A stretch of 55,643 nucleotides of DNA, taken from positions 1-55,643 of the forward strand of contig CAZLYK010000020.1 of assembly GCA_964563495.1 (NCBI GenBank). Reading direction: 5' to 3'. Source of the DNA: CAZLYK01 sp964563495 (GTDB lineage Bacteria > Acidobacteriota > Blastocatellia > RBC074). Under the pieces are notes generated by a model. It was not told the origin of the DNA. It did no database searches and saw only the letters and a program-made list of their open reading frames with translations. Shown here piece after piece: positions 16,219 through 24,448 of this stretch (position 1 is the first letter of the stretch; every line of letters begins with the position of its first letter). Position numbers and translations under genes: made by a program.

Positions 16219-18592
16219 TTTCCGGGAGCGTAAAACTGACGAGCACGCCGCCGGTCGCCAGCGATACGTACTGAGTCCGATTGACCGCATAGCTCATGGG
16301 TGAGGCGTGGATGTCAGCACCCGTCTGAAATTTCCATAGGAGATTGCCCTTCCTGGAGTCGAAAGCCATGAAATTGCCGTCGCGCGCGCCGGCGAAGACC
16401 ACTCCACCGGCGGTCGCCAGGCACCCGGCTGAATAGCTGCCTATGTAAAAACGGTAATCCCACATGGTCTTGCCCGTTTCTGGATCGATCGCTTTGATGC
16501 CGCCGTACTCTCTCTCTCCGCCGGGGAAAAATTTTCCGCCCCACCAACTCTTGCCCGGCTCATATTTCTGATCTTCCCTGACGAAAATGTCCCCGCTCTC
16601 GCGATAGGTGAAGATAAACCAGCCGGTCACGGGATCGTAAGTCGGGGCCTGCCAGTTGGTCGCGCCGGTCAGATTGGGATAGACCAGCACACCCTCGTCA
16701 TTCGGCGACATGCCCGGCTCCAAAATTGGGCGTCCGTTCCTGTCCAACCCTTTCGCCCAGTTCTGTCGCCCGAATGGCGCGCCGAAGAGGAACTCTCCAG
16801 TCAGACGATCGAGCACATAAAAGAAACCGTTGCGGTTGGCCTGGAGCAAGAGCTTGCGGGGTTTGCCCTTAAAGACCCGATCGACCAGCACCGGCGTCTC
16901 GTTGGCATCCCAGTCATAGAGGTCGTGTGGCGTGAACTGGAAATGCCAGCGGCGCTTGCCGGTTCTGGCTTCGAGCGCGACAACCGAGCAGGTAAAGAGG
17001 TTGTCGCCTTTGCGGACATCGCCATTAATATCCGGCGAAGGGTTGCCGATGCCCCAGTAGATCAGATCCAGATCCGGATCGTATGTCCCGGTCATCCAGG
17101 TCGCGCCGCCGCCGGTCTTCCAGCTCTCTCCCTCCCAGGTATGATTGCCGAACTCTCCCGGACCGGGCACGGTGTAAAAGCGCCAAAGCCGTTCGCCAGT
17201 CACCGGATCGTAAGCATCCAGAAAACCGCGAATGCCGTTTTCGCCGCCGCCTATGCCGACGATGATCCTATCTTTGAGCGCGAGCGGAGCCATAGTCGAG
17301 AAATATCCCAATGAGACCTCGGCCAGCTTGACCTCCCAAAGCTGTTTTCCTGTTCTGGCATCCAGCGCCACCAGATATGCGTCACCGGTCGCCAAATAGA
17401 GCCGGTTACCCAACAATGCCATCCCGCGATTGAGCGAACCGGCGACGTCGTATTTGGGATCCTTCGCCTTGTACTTGAATTCCCATAACTGTTTGCCGGT
17501 CGCGGCATCGAGTGCGTACGCATAGCCGGATGCGCCGGTCGTGTACATCACGCCGTCGACCACCAGCGGGGTCGATTCGACCAGTCCATTACCGGCGGGC
17601 TGGTGGATCCATCTGGACTGGAGCGATTTGACGTTGATCGGATTGATCTGTTTGAGCGCAGAATAATGCCTTCCTCGGTAATCGCCCCAATAGGTCAGCC
17701 AGTTTTGCGGCTCCCTGGATGAGTTAAGGATGCGCTCATACCTGAGCCCTCCATCGATCGCGGCTTTGGCGGTCCGATCGCGATCGGGCTCTTTGAGCGA
17801 TTTGAGGTAAGCGACCAGGTCGTCAACCTCTCCGGCTGATAACCGGCGCTCATAATCGGCCGGCATGAGCGATTTCTCGAGATATTTGACGCCGGCCAGA
17901 TGCTTTTTGAGGTAGAGGTGGAATTGCTGATCGGCCCCGAAGAGTTGAATCGAGAAGGTGTCTTCGTTGCGGCGCAGACCGCGGATTGTCCGCCCATCCC
18001 TGGTCCTGACTTCGACGAGGTCTGAAAAATATCCCGGCTTGCTTCCCGGTTTGAGGATCTGCCGGCGCAGGTCTTTGATCTTCCAACCGCCGATCGTGGA
18101 AAGGTCCGGGGCCAGGCGACTGCCGTGTCCGTTGACCATATGGCATTTTGAGCATTCGCCTTTGCCGCTGAAGATCGCTTCGCCGTTGGCTGCGCTGCCG
18201 GTCACGGGCTCATTGTCGATCGGGCTGATCGAACGCAGGTAAGCGACCACGCGCCAACTATCATCAGCGCTCAATCCCATGTTCGGCATCTGGGTGCCGG
18301 CGACTCCATTCTTGATCACCTCGAAGAGCTCCAGATCATCGGAGCCGCGTTTGAAGACGCCGGTGTTGAGCGCCGGGCCGCGGCCGCCGCTGCCGCCGCT
18401 GCCGTGACAGACCTCGCACGATTGCTCGAAGATCGCCTTGCCCGCTGGTATCGCTTGAGCGTCCCCGGCAAACGGGTTTTTCTGGTTGGGATTGGCATGC
18501 TGCTGCGCACCGATCATGACAATATCCCATCCGATAGTGCCCATGACTACAGCGGTTGCGATCAATGACCTGACGAGTTGTTTTTTTGACAT
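16214..18592 (-). CDS. PQQ-dependent dehydrogenase with two cytochrome c domains
   Basis: A 792-residue exported quinoprotein. After an N-terminal hydrophobic export segment come two c-type haem sites, CEVCH (59-63) and CSKCH (147-151). An eight-bladed-type PQQ propeller follows (about 260-790), with W-motif repeats such as ALDAATGKQLWEFKY and NHTWEGESWKTGGGATW. It should oxidise an alcohol or sugar in the periplasm and pass electrons through its own haems. The substrate is not readable. The haems are N-terminal here, whereas PQQ alcohol dehydrogenases usually have C-terminal haem. I chose ATG 18592 because AGAGGG precedes it by 6 bases. The upstream in-frame start would add an uncharacteristic tail. 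The stop TAG lies in a repeat. Confidence 0.88.
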   Translation of the reverse strand: MSKKQLVRSLIATAVVMGTIGWDIVMIGAQQHANPNQKNPFAGDAQAIPAGKAIFEQSCEVCHGSGGSGGRGPALNTGVFKRGSDDLELFEVIKNGVAGTQMPNMGLSADDSWRVVAYLRSISPIDNEPVTGSAANGEAIFSGKGECSKCHMVNGHGSRLAPDLSTIGGWKIKDLRRQILKPGSKPGYFSDLVEVRTRDGRTIRGLRRNEDTFSIQLFGADQQFHLYLKKHLAGVKYLEKSLMPADYERRLSAGEVDDLVAYLKSLKEPDRDRTAKAAIDGGLRYERILNSSREPQNWLTYWGDYRGRHYSALKQINPINVKSLQSRWIHQPAGNGLVESTPLVVDGVMYTTGASGYAYALDAATGKQLWEFKYKAKDPKYDVAGSLNRGMALLGNRLYLATGDAYLVALDARTGKQLWEVKLAEVSLGYFSTMAPLALKDRIIVGIGGGENGIRGFLDAYDPVTGERLWRFYTVPGPGEFGNHTWEGESWKTGGGATWMTGTYDPDLDLIYWGIGNPSPDINGDVRKGDNLFTCSVVALEARTGKRRWHFQFTPHDLYDWDANETPVLVDRVFKGKPRKLLLQANRNGFFYVLDRLTGEFLFGAPFGRQNWAKGLDRNGRPILEPGMSPNDEGVLVYPNLTGATNWQAPTYDPVTGWFIFTYRESGDIFVREDQKYEPGKSWWGGKFFPGGEREYGGIKAIDPETGKTMWDYRFYIGSYSAGCLATAGGVVFAGARDGNFMAFDSRKGNLLWKFQTGADIHASPMSYAVNRTQYVSLATGGVLVSFTLPEK

Positions 18593-18616
18593 CGACGCCC
18601 TCTTTATGTTTGGAGA

Positions 18617-18656
18617 AATAGATATGATCGACAAGCTTCGTGCAGGATTGGACAAG
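18617..18656 (+). repeat. Degenerate CAGGATT repeat between miaA and PQQ dehydrogenase
   Basis: The stretch starting AATAGATATGATCGACAAGC and ending GCAGGATTGGACAAGG follows the usual element order with many substitutions and no second arm. It looks like an old, decaying copy. Confidence 0.55.
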
Positions 18657-18667
18657 GCTCTATCTGA

Positions 18668-19627
18668 TCAATCATGTCGATCGATCAAACGCTCGACAAT
18701 CCGGCTCGCTGCTTCGATCACCTGATCCTCGACACCGAAGCCTTCGAGCCAGAAGGTGTTCCGCTGAGCACGCCACCACGTCCACTGTCGTTTGGCGTAA
18801 TGACGCGTGTCCAGCTTCATCTGTTCGATCGCGCTTTCGATCGTGCGCTTTCCGAGCAGGTATTCGACGAAGCGTTTGTAACCGTGCGCGTTGAATGCCT
18901 TGGCCGCCGGCGGGACGCCGGAAGCGATCAGGCCCTTGATCTCATCCAGCAGGCCGCGCTCGATCATGACCTCGACGCGGCGGTTGATCCGATCGTAAAG
19001 CTCTTCGCGCGGCGGGTGTAAAACCAGGTAGAAGAGCCTGGCGGCTTCCTCGGCAGGCTCTTCCGGCGAGCGCGCCTGCCAATCCGAAAGCCCAGTTCCG
19101 GATGAGAAGAAGACCTCGAGCGCGCGGGTCACCCGCGACCAATCCCTGGGCGCGAATTTCTCCGCCGACACCGGATCGAGACGCGCCAGCATGCGATGTA
19201 GATGCTCGGGCCCTCGCCGCTCGAGTATTCTCTGAAACCGCGGTCGCAGCCTGCGATCGATCTCCGTGGATTCGAAGAACCTGGTCGCCAGTGCTTTTAA
19301 ATAGAATCCGGTGCCGCCGACCAGAAAGGCCATCTTGCCGCGCGCCTCTATATCTTTGATCACGGCCCTCGCCAGCCCGGCCCACTCGACCGCCGTCAAA
19401 TTGTATGTCGGCTCGACAATCTCGATCAGATGATGCGGGATTCCCTGCTGCTCTTCGGGTGGAACCTTGGCTGTGGCGACATAGATTCCACGGTAAGTCT
19501 GGACTGAGTCGCAATTAACGATCTCGCCATTGAATCGTTGGGCCAGGGCGATCCCAAGATCGCTCTTGCCGGAAGCAGTCGGGCCGACGACGGCAATTAA
19601 TGGTTGGGTCGGACGAGGTCGATTCAT
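18668..19627 (-). CDS. miaA: tRNA dimethylallyltransferase
   Basis: A 319-residue enzyme adding dimethylallyl from DMAPP to A37 of tRNAs that read codons starting with U. Seen: P-loop GPTASGKS (15-22), NCDSVQTYRG, the VPPEEQQGIPHHLIEI segment, VGGTGFYLKAL, and the C-terminal YAKRQWTWWR motif. Length and motif order are standard. Its ATG overlaps the TGA of a 29-codon ORF as ATGA, a classical coupling arrangement. It is third in a leftward cluster: thioesterase, small ORF, miaA. Confidence 0.95.
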   Translation of the reverse strand: MNRPRPTQPLIAVVGPTASGKSDLGIALAQRFNGEIVNCDSVQTYRGIYVATAKVPPEEQQGIPHHLIEIVEPTYNLTAVEWAGLARAVIKDIEARGKMAFLVGGTGFYLKALATRFFESTEIDRRLRPRFQRILERRGPEHLHRMLARLDPVSAEKFAPRDWSRVTRALEVFFSSGTGLSDWQARSPEEPAEEAARLFYLVLHPPREELYDRINRRVEVMIERGLLDEIKGLIASGVPPAAKAFNAHGYKRFVEYLLGKRTIESAIEQMKLDTRHYAKRQWTWWRAQRNTFWLEGFGVEDQVIEAASRIVERLIDRHD

Positions 19628-19713
19628 CTGGGAAGTGTCAACCAGCGATAGAGGGTAATGGCCAGCAAGACGGTCAATAGAATCCAGGCGCCGATCTGCT
19701 GCTTTCTGGTCAT
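19624..19713 (-). CDS. 29-residue single-pass membrane peptide overlapping miaA
   Basis: The frame starts ATG at 19713, seven bases after the thioesterase stop, and its TGA overlaps the miaA ATG as ATGA. The peptide begins MTRKQQIGAW, continues with a hydrophobic stretch of about 15 residues (ILLTVLLAITLY) and ends in RWLTLPR. It reads as a tiny membrane protein with a basic N-terminus. The tight fit on both sides and the coherent membrane pattern argue that it is translated. The Shine-Dalgarno is weak, so coupling from the thioesterase gene is likely. Function unknown. Confidence 0.6.
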   Translation of the reverse strand: MTRKQQIGAWILLTVLLAITLYRWLTLPR

Positions 19714-19719
19714 GCCCGG

Positions 19720-20115
19720 TTAGGCCTGTTTCTTCTGCAGCCCACGCCTGAACCTTTCCAGATCGATAACCGCGCGCGTGTGGGTGCCGGAGCCGATCAG
19801 TTGCCGGCTGTCGTGAGCCTCAACCTCGAATTTGACCAGGTTCCCGACAACCTCCAAGACCGTCGCCCTGGCCGTCACTCGATCACCCAGCGGCGTCGCC
19901 GCCAGGTGGCGGATATTGACCTCGACGCCAACCGAAATGTGACCTTCCGGCAGATAGGCATGCATGGCCTCGGCCCCCGCGACCTCTATCAGGTAGACCA
20001 TGGCCGGGGTGGACAGGACCTGCGGCAATGATTGATCGTAAACTGCAATCGTCAGATCCATGGTCACTTCGGCGCTCTTTTCTCCAGTCTGACCGACCCT
20101 CAGTCCCTCCAACAT
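19720..20115 (-). CDS. Hotdog-fold thioesterase (FlK-like)
   Basis: A 131-residue single-domain hotdog protein resembling fluoroacetyl-CoA thioesterase FlK and related acyl-CoA thioesterases. It shows the VLSTPAMVYLIEVAGAEAM helix with an adjacent glutamate, and the VGVEVNIRHLAATPLGDRV strand followed by G-S-G-THTRAVI near the end. It probably hydrolyses a short acyl-CoA. The physiological substrate is unknown. It is the first gene of the leftward cluster containing the 29-residue peptide and miaA, divergent from the large unassigned gene at 20211. Confidence 0.8.
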   Translation of the reverse strand: MLEGLRVGQTGEKSAEVTMDLTIAVYDQSLPQVLSTPAMVYLIEVAGAEAMHAYLPEGHISVGVEVNIRHLAATPLGDRVTARATVLEVVGNLVKFEVEAHDSRQLIGSGTHTRAVIDLERFRRGLQKKQA

Positions 20116-20210
20116 CGACTAATTACCCCCCTCGTAAAAAATGGTAAGAATTGCCGGTAATGAGTTACAGTCTGAGGCGAACCGATGATCCGGTCAAGGA
20201 GAAGACCTTT

Positions 20211-23108
20211 ATGGAAATTTTTCTGCTCAACTCAGACACCTTTAAAAAATCATTTCTTTCAGGGGACGGCCGCCTGGTGCTGCAATCAGACGCAGATATA
20301 TGGATGACTTTGATCGCCACCGGCGGCAGGTTTCTGCCGAACATAGACCAGGTCGCGGATCTCAAATTCGACTTCAACCATGATCACCAATTCAGATTCG
20401 GGCTCGCCGAAGGCATGAAATTGAGCGCCGGCGCGCAAGCCATCCACCAGGTTCATCTGATCTGGCCGGATCAGGAAGATTTTGTGCTCAAAGCGCACGG
20501 GCTTGGCGAGTTCCTGACCGAAGATAAACTCTATCTGCGATTGCTTATCAATGCCCGGGGTGATTTCGGGGCCGAGGGTAAGATCCCGATCGGTTCGCTT
20601 TCAAGCACCTTTGGCATCGGTGCGGGGGGTAACGTAGCGTATGAAAGGTTGAAAGCATACGATTCCGAATCGACGGCCAAACAGATCCTCGATGATTTGT
20701 TCGCCGGAGTGCGCCTGCCGCAGCAGATCACGTCGGTGGACGATCTTCCGGCACCCGGTGAAGTGCTGATCACGCGCTTTGGCGGCTACCTCAACTTGAG
20801 ATCGGGCATGAACTGGGGATATCGCCTGACCGGCTCACAATCGTTCGAATTCAATCAATTGAACCTGGATCTGGATTACGCGCTCCGGGTCATGGCGTCG
20901 ATCTCAGTGGGTTACCGGATCGCCGGCGATTTCGGTATCGAAGTGAGAAGAGGTTCAAACGATGGCTGGGTGAGGTTCGTGGTCAGAAAGAATCGCGACT
21001 CTCAGTTCAACCTGATCACGGATTTCGATTTGGATCTGACAGAGGATCTCAAGGGGCTGCCGGAAAGCGCCGATGAATTTCTGATCCGCCTGATCGGTGC
21101 AGATGCTCAAACCGTTCTCGGCTATTTTGCTCAAGCCCGGAAATATTCATCGCTCGACGAGCTGGAAAAGAAGCTGACGCCGCTGCTCAAGGGGTTCGTT
21201 CACGACTGGTCCCAGAACCTGATCGGCAAAGCGCTGACCGATTCGACCCTCGGAGAGTTTTTGGCCGCCGCGCGCAAGGCCGGCCTCATCTACAATGACC
21301 TGGACAACCGGATTCCAGACCTCTATCAGGCTTATCTCGATAAGCTTCCCCAGCTCAAAAAGGTGCTCAGACTTTTGGCCACCGTCGCCAATCCCGCAGA
21401 GCTGATCGCAACCCTGGCCGATGCCGGGGAGGAAACCTCGCTCGACGCCTGGGAGATCATCATGATCGTCTGGGGGACGAACGTTTACCCGCTCTTGCTA
21501 CAGAATGACGAGTTCAACCGGTTCTCGGCGTTGATCAAAAGAATCCAGTCATTCATCGAAGACGAAGCGACAAAACCCGTGCGGGATTTTATCGCCAGGC
21601 TCAAAGAGGCCTTTCCTCTCGATTCACTTTTCTGGCAATTGAGCAGGATCAAGACCCCCCAGGAACTGAAACAGATCACCGATCAAAAACTGCTCGACCT
21701 GGCCGGCCGCCTGATCGGCAAAGCCTTCAATGAGATCAGGCAGAGCGAGCTCAACGACGCGATCAAGACTTTACAGGCCGGTCTCGACCGGATCGGGCTT
21801 TTCAGACAGACGTGGCACGACAAGCTCAAAGGTGCCGTCCGCCAGAACTTCACTTTCGACCTGCATTACGCCCTGATGAGGGCGGCGTTGAATGAAAGGC
21901 TGCTCGATATCGAGCTCGATCTCAACACGCCCGAGGGTCGCAGTCTGGTGCAGCCGGTCGCGGCCGGAGACTTTGAGGAGGCCCTGCTCAAATACAATTC
22001 GCGGTATGTCAGAGTCAATACCGGTGTCTTCACCCACCGGCTGACCGAGAGCGCCCACCTGCTGATCAATGTCAAAGGGTGGGGATACGACAGCCTCAAG
22101 CAGTTGACACAGCGCGTCGAACACGCGATCGAATCGACGAGCGGGGGGCTGCTGCACGTTTACGCGACCGATACCTCGATTAAACAGCGGATCGAAAAGG
22201 GCCTGAAGTTCAAAGAGATGATCGAAAGTAATTTCCTCTTCCGCTCGATCGGCGAGACCTTCCAGCCCGACGGTTTGCCCCAAGCGTCGATCGACCCGAA
22301 GACCAAAGATTACCTGATCGAAACCCTCAAAGGCATTGCCGTTCAATACGACCTGCTCGAAGCCGACGATCAGACGACGCCGGATGAGCTGACTCGCTAC
22401 CTGGATTTCGCTCAATTCCTGGGCCTGCTCAACAGTCGGAGCCGGGCTGCGTTCGTCAATGATCTGGCTCGTCAGTTCCAGACCGGGCTCGGCAGAGTCA
22501 AGGTGACTTACGTCGTTCGATACAATGATCGGGCTCTGCTCGCGGCATTCAAGGGGACATCCGGGAAAGACCTGCGCAAGCTCGCCCGCCAGACCATGCG
22601 ACAGATTATCTCGGCGAAATACACCGGCATGAAACGGGCAAACTGGCTGGCGCGCATCGGTTTTGCTTACCTCACCCCATCGCTTCACGAGATCTTCGAT
22701 CACGAAGGATTTACCGGACTAGGCAAGATCAAATCCGTCACGCTGCCCGGCTGGTTCACCGGTGGCGCACCGGTTCAGGTCGGGTTGTCGAACACCGACA
22801 TCCAACTTTTGACCACGCTCTGTCATATCGAAAACCGGTATGCCGACCGGCTGGTCCGGTTGGACAAAATCCTGGATCAGGCGTGGTCGCTAAACCGACC
22901 GATCCCTCAGGATGAATTGAAAGATGCCGCGCACAAATTCGTAGAGATGGCTGACGATCTGGATAACTGGCGTGAAAACGCATTCTTCGCCATCTTCGAT
23001 AAACTGGTGCTCGAGGCGGCCGGCGGAAGGGCCACTCGAAAATCGGCGATGGTGGTGGAGATTCAACCTCCCGGAAAAAACAAAGTCACCAAGGTCTTGA
23101 TGAAATAG
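20211..23108 (+). CDS. Large soluble protein of unknown function (965 aa)
   Basis: A 965-residue protein I do not recognise. There is no signal peptide or membrane segment. The N-terminal ~270 residues are beta-rich with repeated hydrophobic/Asp patterns (DLKFDFNHDHQFRFGLAEG, LNLDLDYALRVMASISVGYR). The remainder is mostly helical and charged, with repeated IA-x-L-K-D and DLLAG-type segments that could form solenoid or coiled-coil bundles. I see no nucleotide-binding loop, metal motif or protease signature. I placed the start at ATG 20211 because AAGGAG ends 9 bases before it. TTG 20151 and ATG 20160 lack such a site. Its TAG stop is part of a repeat hairpin. It stands alone between divergent and convergent neighbours. 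Confidence 0.8.
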   Translation: MEIFLLNSDTFKKSFLSGDGRLVLQSDADIWMTLIATGGRFLPNIDQVADLKFDFNHDHQFRFGLAEGMKLSAGAQAIHQVHLIWPDQEDFVLKAHGLGEFLTEDKLYLRLLINARGDFGAEGKIPIGSLSSTFGIGAGGNVAYERLKAYDSESTAKQILDDLFAGVRLPQQITSVDDLPAPGEVLITRFGGYLNLRSGMNWGYRLTGSQSFEFNQLNLDLDYALRVMASISVGYRIAGDFGIEVRRGSNDGWVRFVVRKNRDSQFNLITDFDLDLTEDLKGLPESADEFLIRLIGADAQTVLGYFAQARKYSSLDELEKKLTPLLKGFVHDWSQNLIGKALTDSTLGEFLAAARKAGLIYNDLDNRIPDLYQAYLDKLPQLKKVLRLLATVANPAELIATLADAGEETSLDAWEIIMIVWGTNVYPLLLQNDEFNRFSALIKRIQSFIEDEATKPVRDFIARLKEAFPLDSLFWQLSRIKTPQELKQITDQKLLDLAGRLIGKAFNEIRQSELNDAIKTLQAGLDRIGLFRQTWHDKLKGAVRQNFTFDLHYALMRAALNERLLDIELDLNTPEGRSLVQPVAAGDFEEALLKYNSRYVRVNTGVFTHRLTESAHLLINVKGWGYDSLKQLTQRVEHAIESTSGGLLHVYATDTSIKQRIEKGLKFKEMIESNFLFRSIGETFQPDGLPQASIDPKTKDYLIETLKGIAVQYDLLEADDQTTPDELTRYLDFAQFLGLLNSRSRAAFVNDLARQFQTGLGRVKVTYVVRYNDRALLAAFKGTSGKDLRKLARQTMRQIISAKYTGMKRANWLARIGFAYLTPSLHEIFDHEGFTGLGKIKSVTLPGWFTGGAPVQVGLSNTDIQLLTTLCHIENRYADRLVRLDKILDQAWSLNRPIPQDELKDAAHKFVEMADDLDNWRENAFFAIFDKLVLEAAGGRATRKSAMVVEIQPPGKNKVTKVLMK

Positions 23109-23181
23109 ACAGGATTGACAGGATTTTTGCAGGATATGACATGACACCAGCTTGTCATCTCCTGCAAAAATCCTGTCTATT
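23104..23181. repeat. Inverted CAGGATT repeat between convergent genes
   Basis: Left AATAGACAGGATTGACAGGA-TTTTTGCAGGA and right TCCTGCAAAAATCCTGTCTA-TT are complementary, except that the right arm lacks one GACAGGATT-type unit. It contains the TAG stops of both flanking convergent genes (23106-23108 plus, 23177-23179 minus). Confidence 0.9.
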
Positions 23182-24409
23182 CAATCGACCAGAGCGAGAG
23201 GGTGTTTTCATCCTTGATCAGGATCGATTTGCCGGCGATGGCCGGATGCGCCCAGGTCGGGCTGTCGGCGACCTTGTACTTCCTGATCGGATTCGCCCCT
23301 TTATCAGCCGCGCTGGTCAGGATCAGCTCTGCATCGTTGGTCAGGGAGAAGATGACGTCGCCGGCCAGCAGCATGGCCGCGTTCTCCCCCTGACGCGGAT
23401 CGCCGGTCCACAAAGTCTTTCCCGTCGCAGCGTCGAGGCAGAAGAATTGTCCCTTATTGCGATGGGACAACCCGAAAAGCATATTCCCGCTCAAGACCGG
23501 CGAGTTCATATACATCGAGACTTCTTTATTCTGCCAGACCTGTTCGGTGGCCAGTCCGGCGCCGCGTTTGATGATGCGGACGGCAAAGACCCCGTTGTTC
23601 AACCCGGAGAAGATCAAGAGGTCTTTGTAAAGAATCGGGGTGACGATATTTTGGACGTAATCGGTCTTGAATGGGATCTGCCAGAGCAGTTCACCCTTAT
23701 CCGCGGAGAGACCGATAATATTCTGCTGAGATTGAGTGACGATCTGGCGCACGCCGCCAAGATCGACGGCAATCGGAGAGGCATAACCCGGGCCATCCCC
23801 GGTCCACACCCATTTTTCGGCGCCGGTCGAGGCGTCCATGGCGACGAGTCCTCCCTGATTGTTGCCGCCGGTGTGGACGATCACCAGACTGCGATCGACG
23901 AGCGGGGACATGGCCGTGCCGTAAAGCGGTGACCTGACTTTAAACTTCTCGGCAAAATCCTTGCGCCAGACCAGTCTTCCCGTGGCAGCGTCGTAACACG
24001 ACAGAATCCCGGTAATGCCCAGCGTGTAGAGGCGATCCTGGCTGATAACGGGAGTGGATTTTGGGCCCTTACCGTGGGCGAATGCCGCCGGGTTGACCGT
24101 GTAAGCCGCCGGATAGCTGTTATGCCAAACCAATTTCCCCGTCTCGAGATTGAAAGCCGAGACGACCTCGTTCTCGCCCTGGCGTGAGTGCAGATAAACG
24201 CGCCGGCCGGCAACGAGCGGCGATGAATGCCCGATCCCGACCGTCACCTTCCATTTCGATTTCAATTGCTCCGGCCAGGATTTCGGTGCGACGAAGCCAC
24301 TGATCACACCGTCGCGATTCGGGCCGCGCCATTGTGTCCAATCCTGCGCCAGTATCGCCCGACCCGGCAGGCAAGAAACCAGAAAAATCGCTAAAACCGT
24401 TTTGATCAT
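23177..24409 (-). CDS. Exported PQQ-like beta-propeller protein
   Basis: A 410-residue protein with a signal peptide (about 1-21, cleavage before QDWTQWRG). Repeated propeller blades follow, of the type LYTLGITGILSCYDAATGRLVW and FCLDAATGKTLWTGDP. This is the BamB/PQQ-like repeat fold. The opening DWTQWRGPNRDGV is typical of secreted PQQ-like repeat proteins in Acidobacteriota and Planctomycetota. There is no haem site, and it may not bind PQQ. It begins 34 bases after the ABC permease stop on the same strand and may be co-transcribed. Its TAG stop is inside a repeat. Confidence 0.82.
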   Translation of the reverse strand: MIKTVLAIFLVSCLPGRAILAQDWTQWRGPNRDGVISGFVAPKSWPEQLKSKWKVTVGIGHSSPLVAGRRVYLHSRQGENEVVSAFNLETGKLVWHNSYPAAYTVNPAAFAHGKGPKSTPVISQDRLYTLGITGILSCYDAATGRLVWRKDFAEKFKVRSPLYGTAMSPLVDRSLVIVHTGGNNQGGLVAMDASTGAEKWVWTGDGPGYASPIAVDLGGVRQIVTQSQQNIIGLSADKGELLWQIPFKTDYVQNIVTPILYKDLLIFSGLNNGVFAVRIIKRGAGLATEQVWQNKEVSMYMNSPVLSGNMLFGLSHRNKGQFFCLDAATGKTLWTGDPRQGENAAMLLAGDVIFSLTNDAELILTSAADKGANPIRKYKVADSPTWAHPAIAGKSILIKDENTLSLWSIE

Positions 24410-24418
24410 TTTGTCTTT

Positions 24419-24448
24419 AATCCTGTTTTGAGCCTGTCAATTTCTATT
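24419..24448 (-). repeat. Degenerate CAGGATT repeat at permease stop
   Basis: The plus strand reads AATCCTGTTTTGAGCCTGTC followed by AATTTCTATT. The terminal CTATT contains the TAG stop of the permease gene. It is a single arm with several substitutions. Confidence 0.65.
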
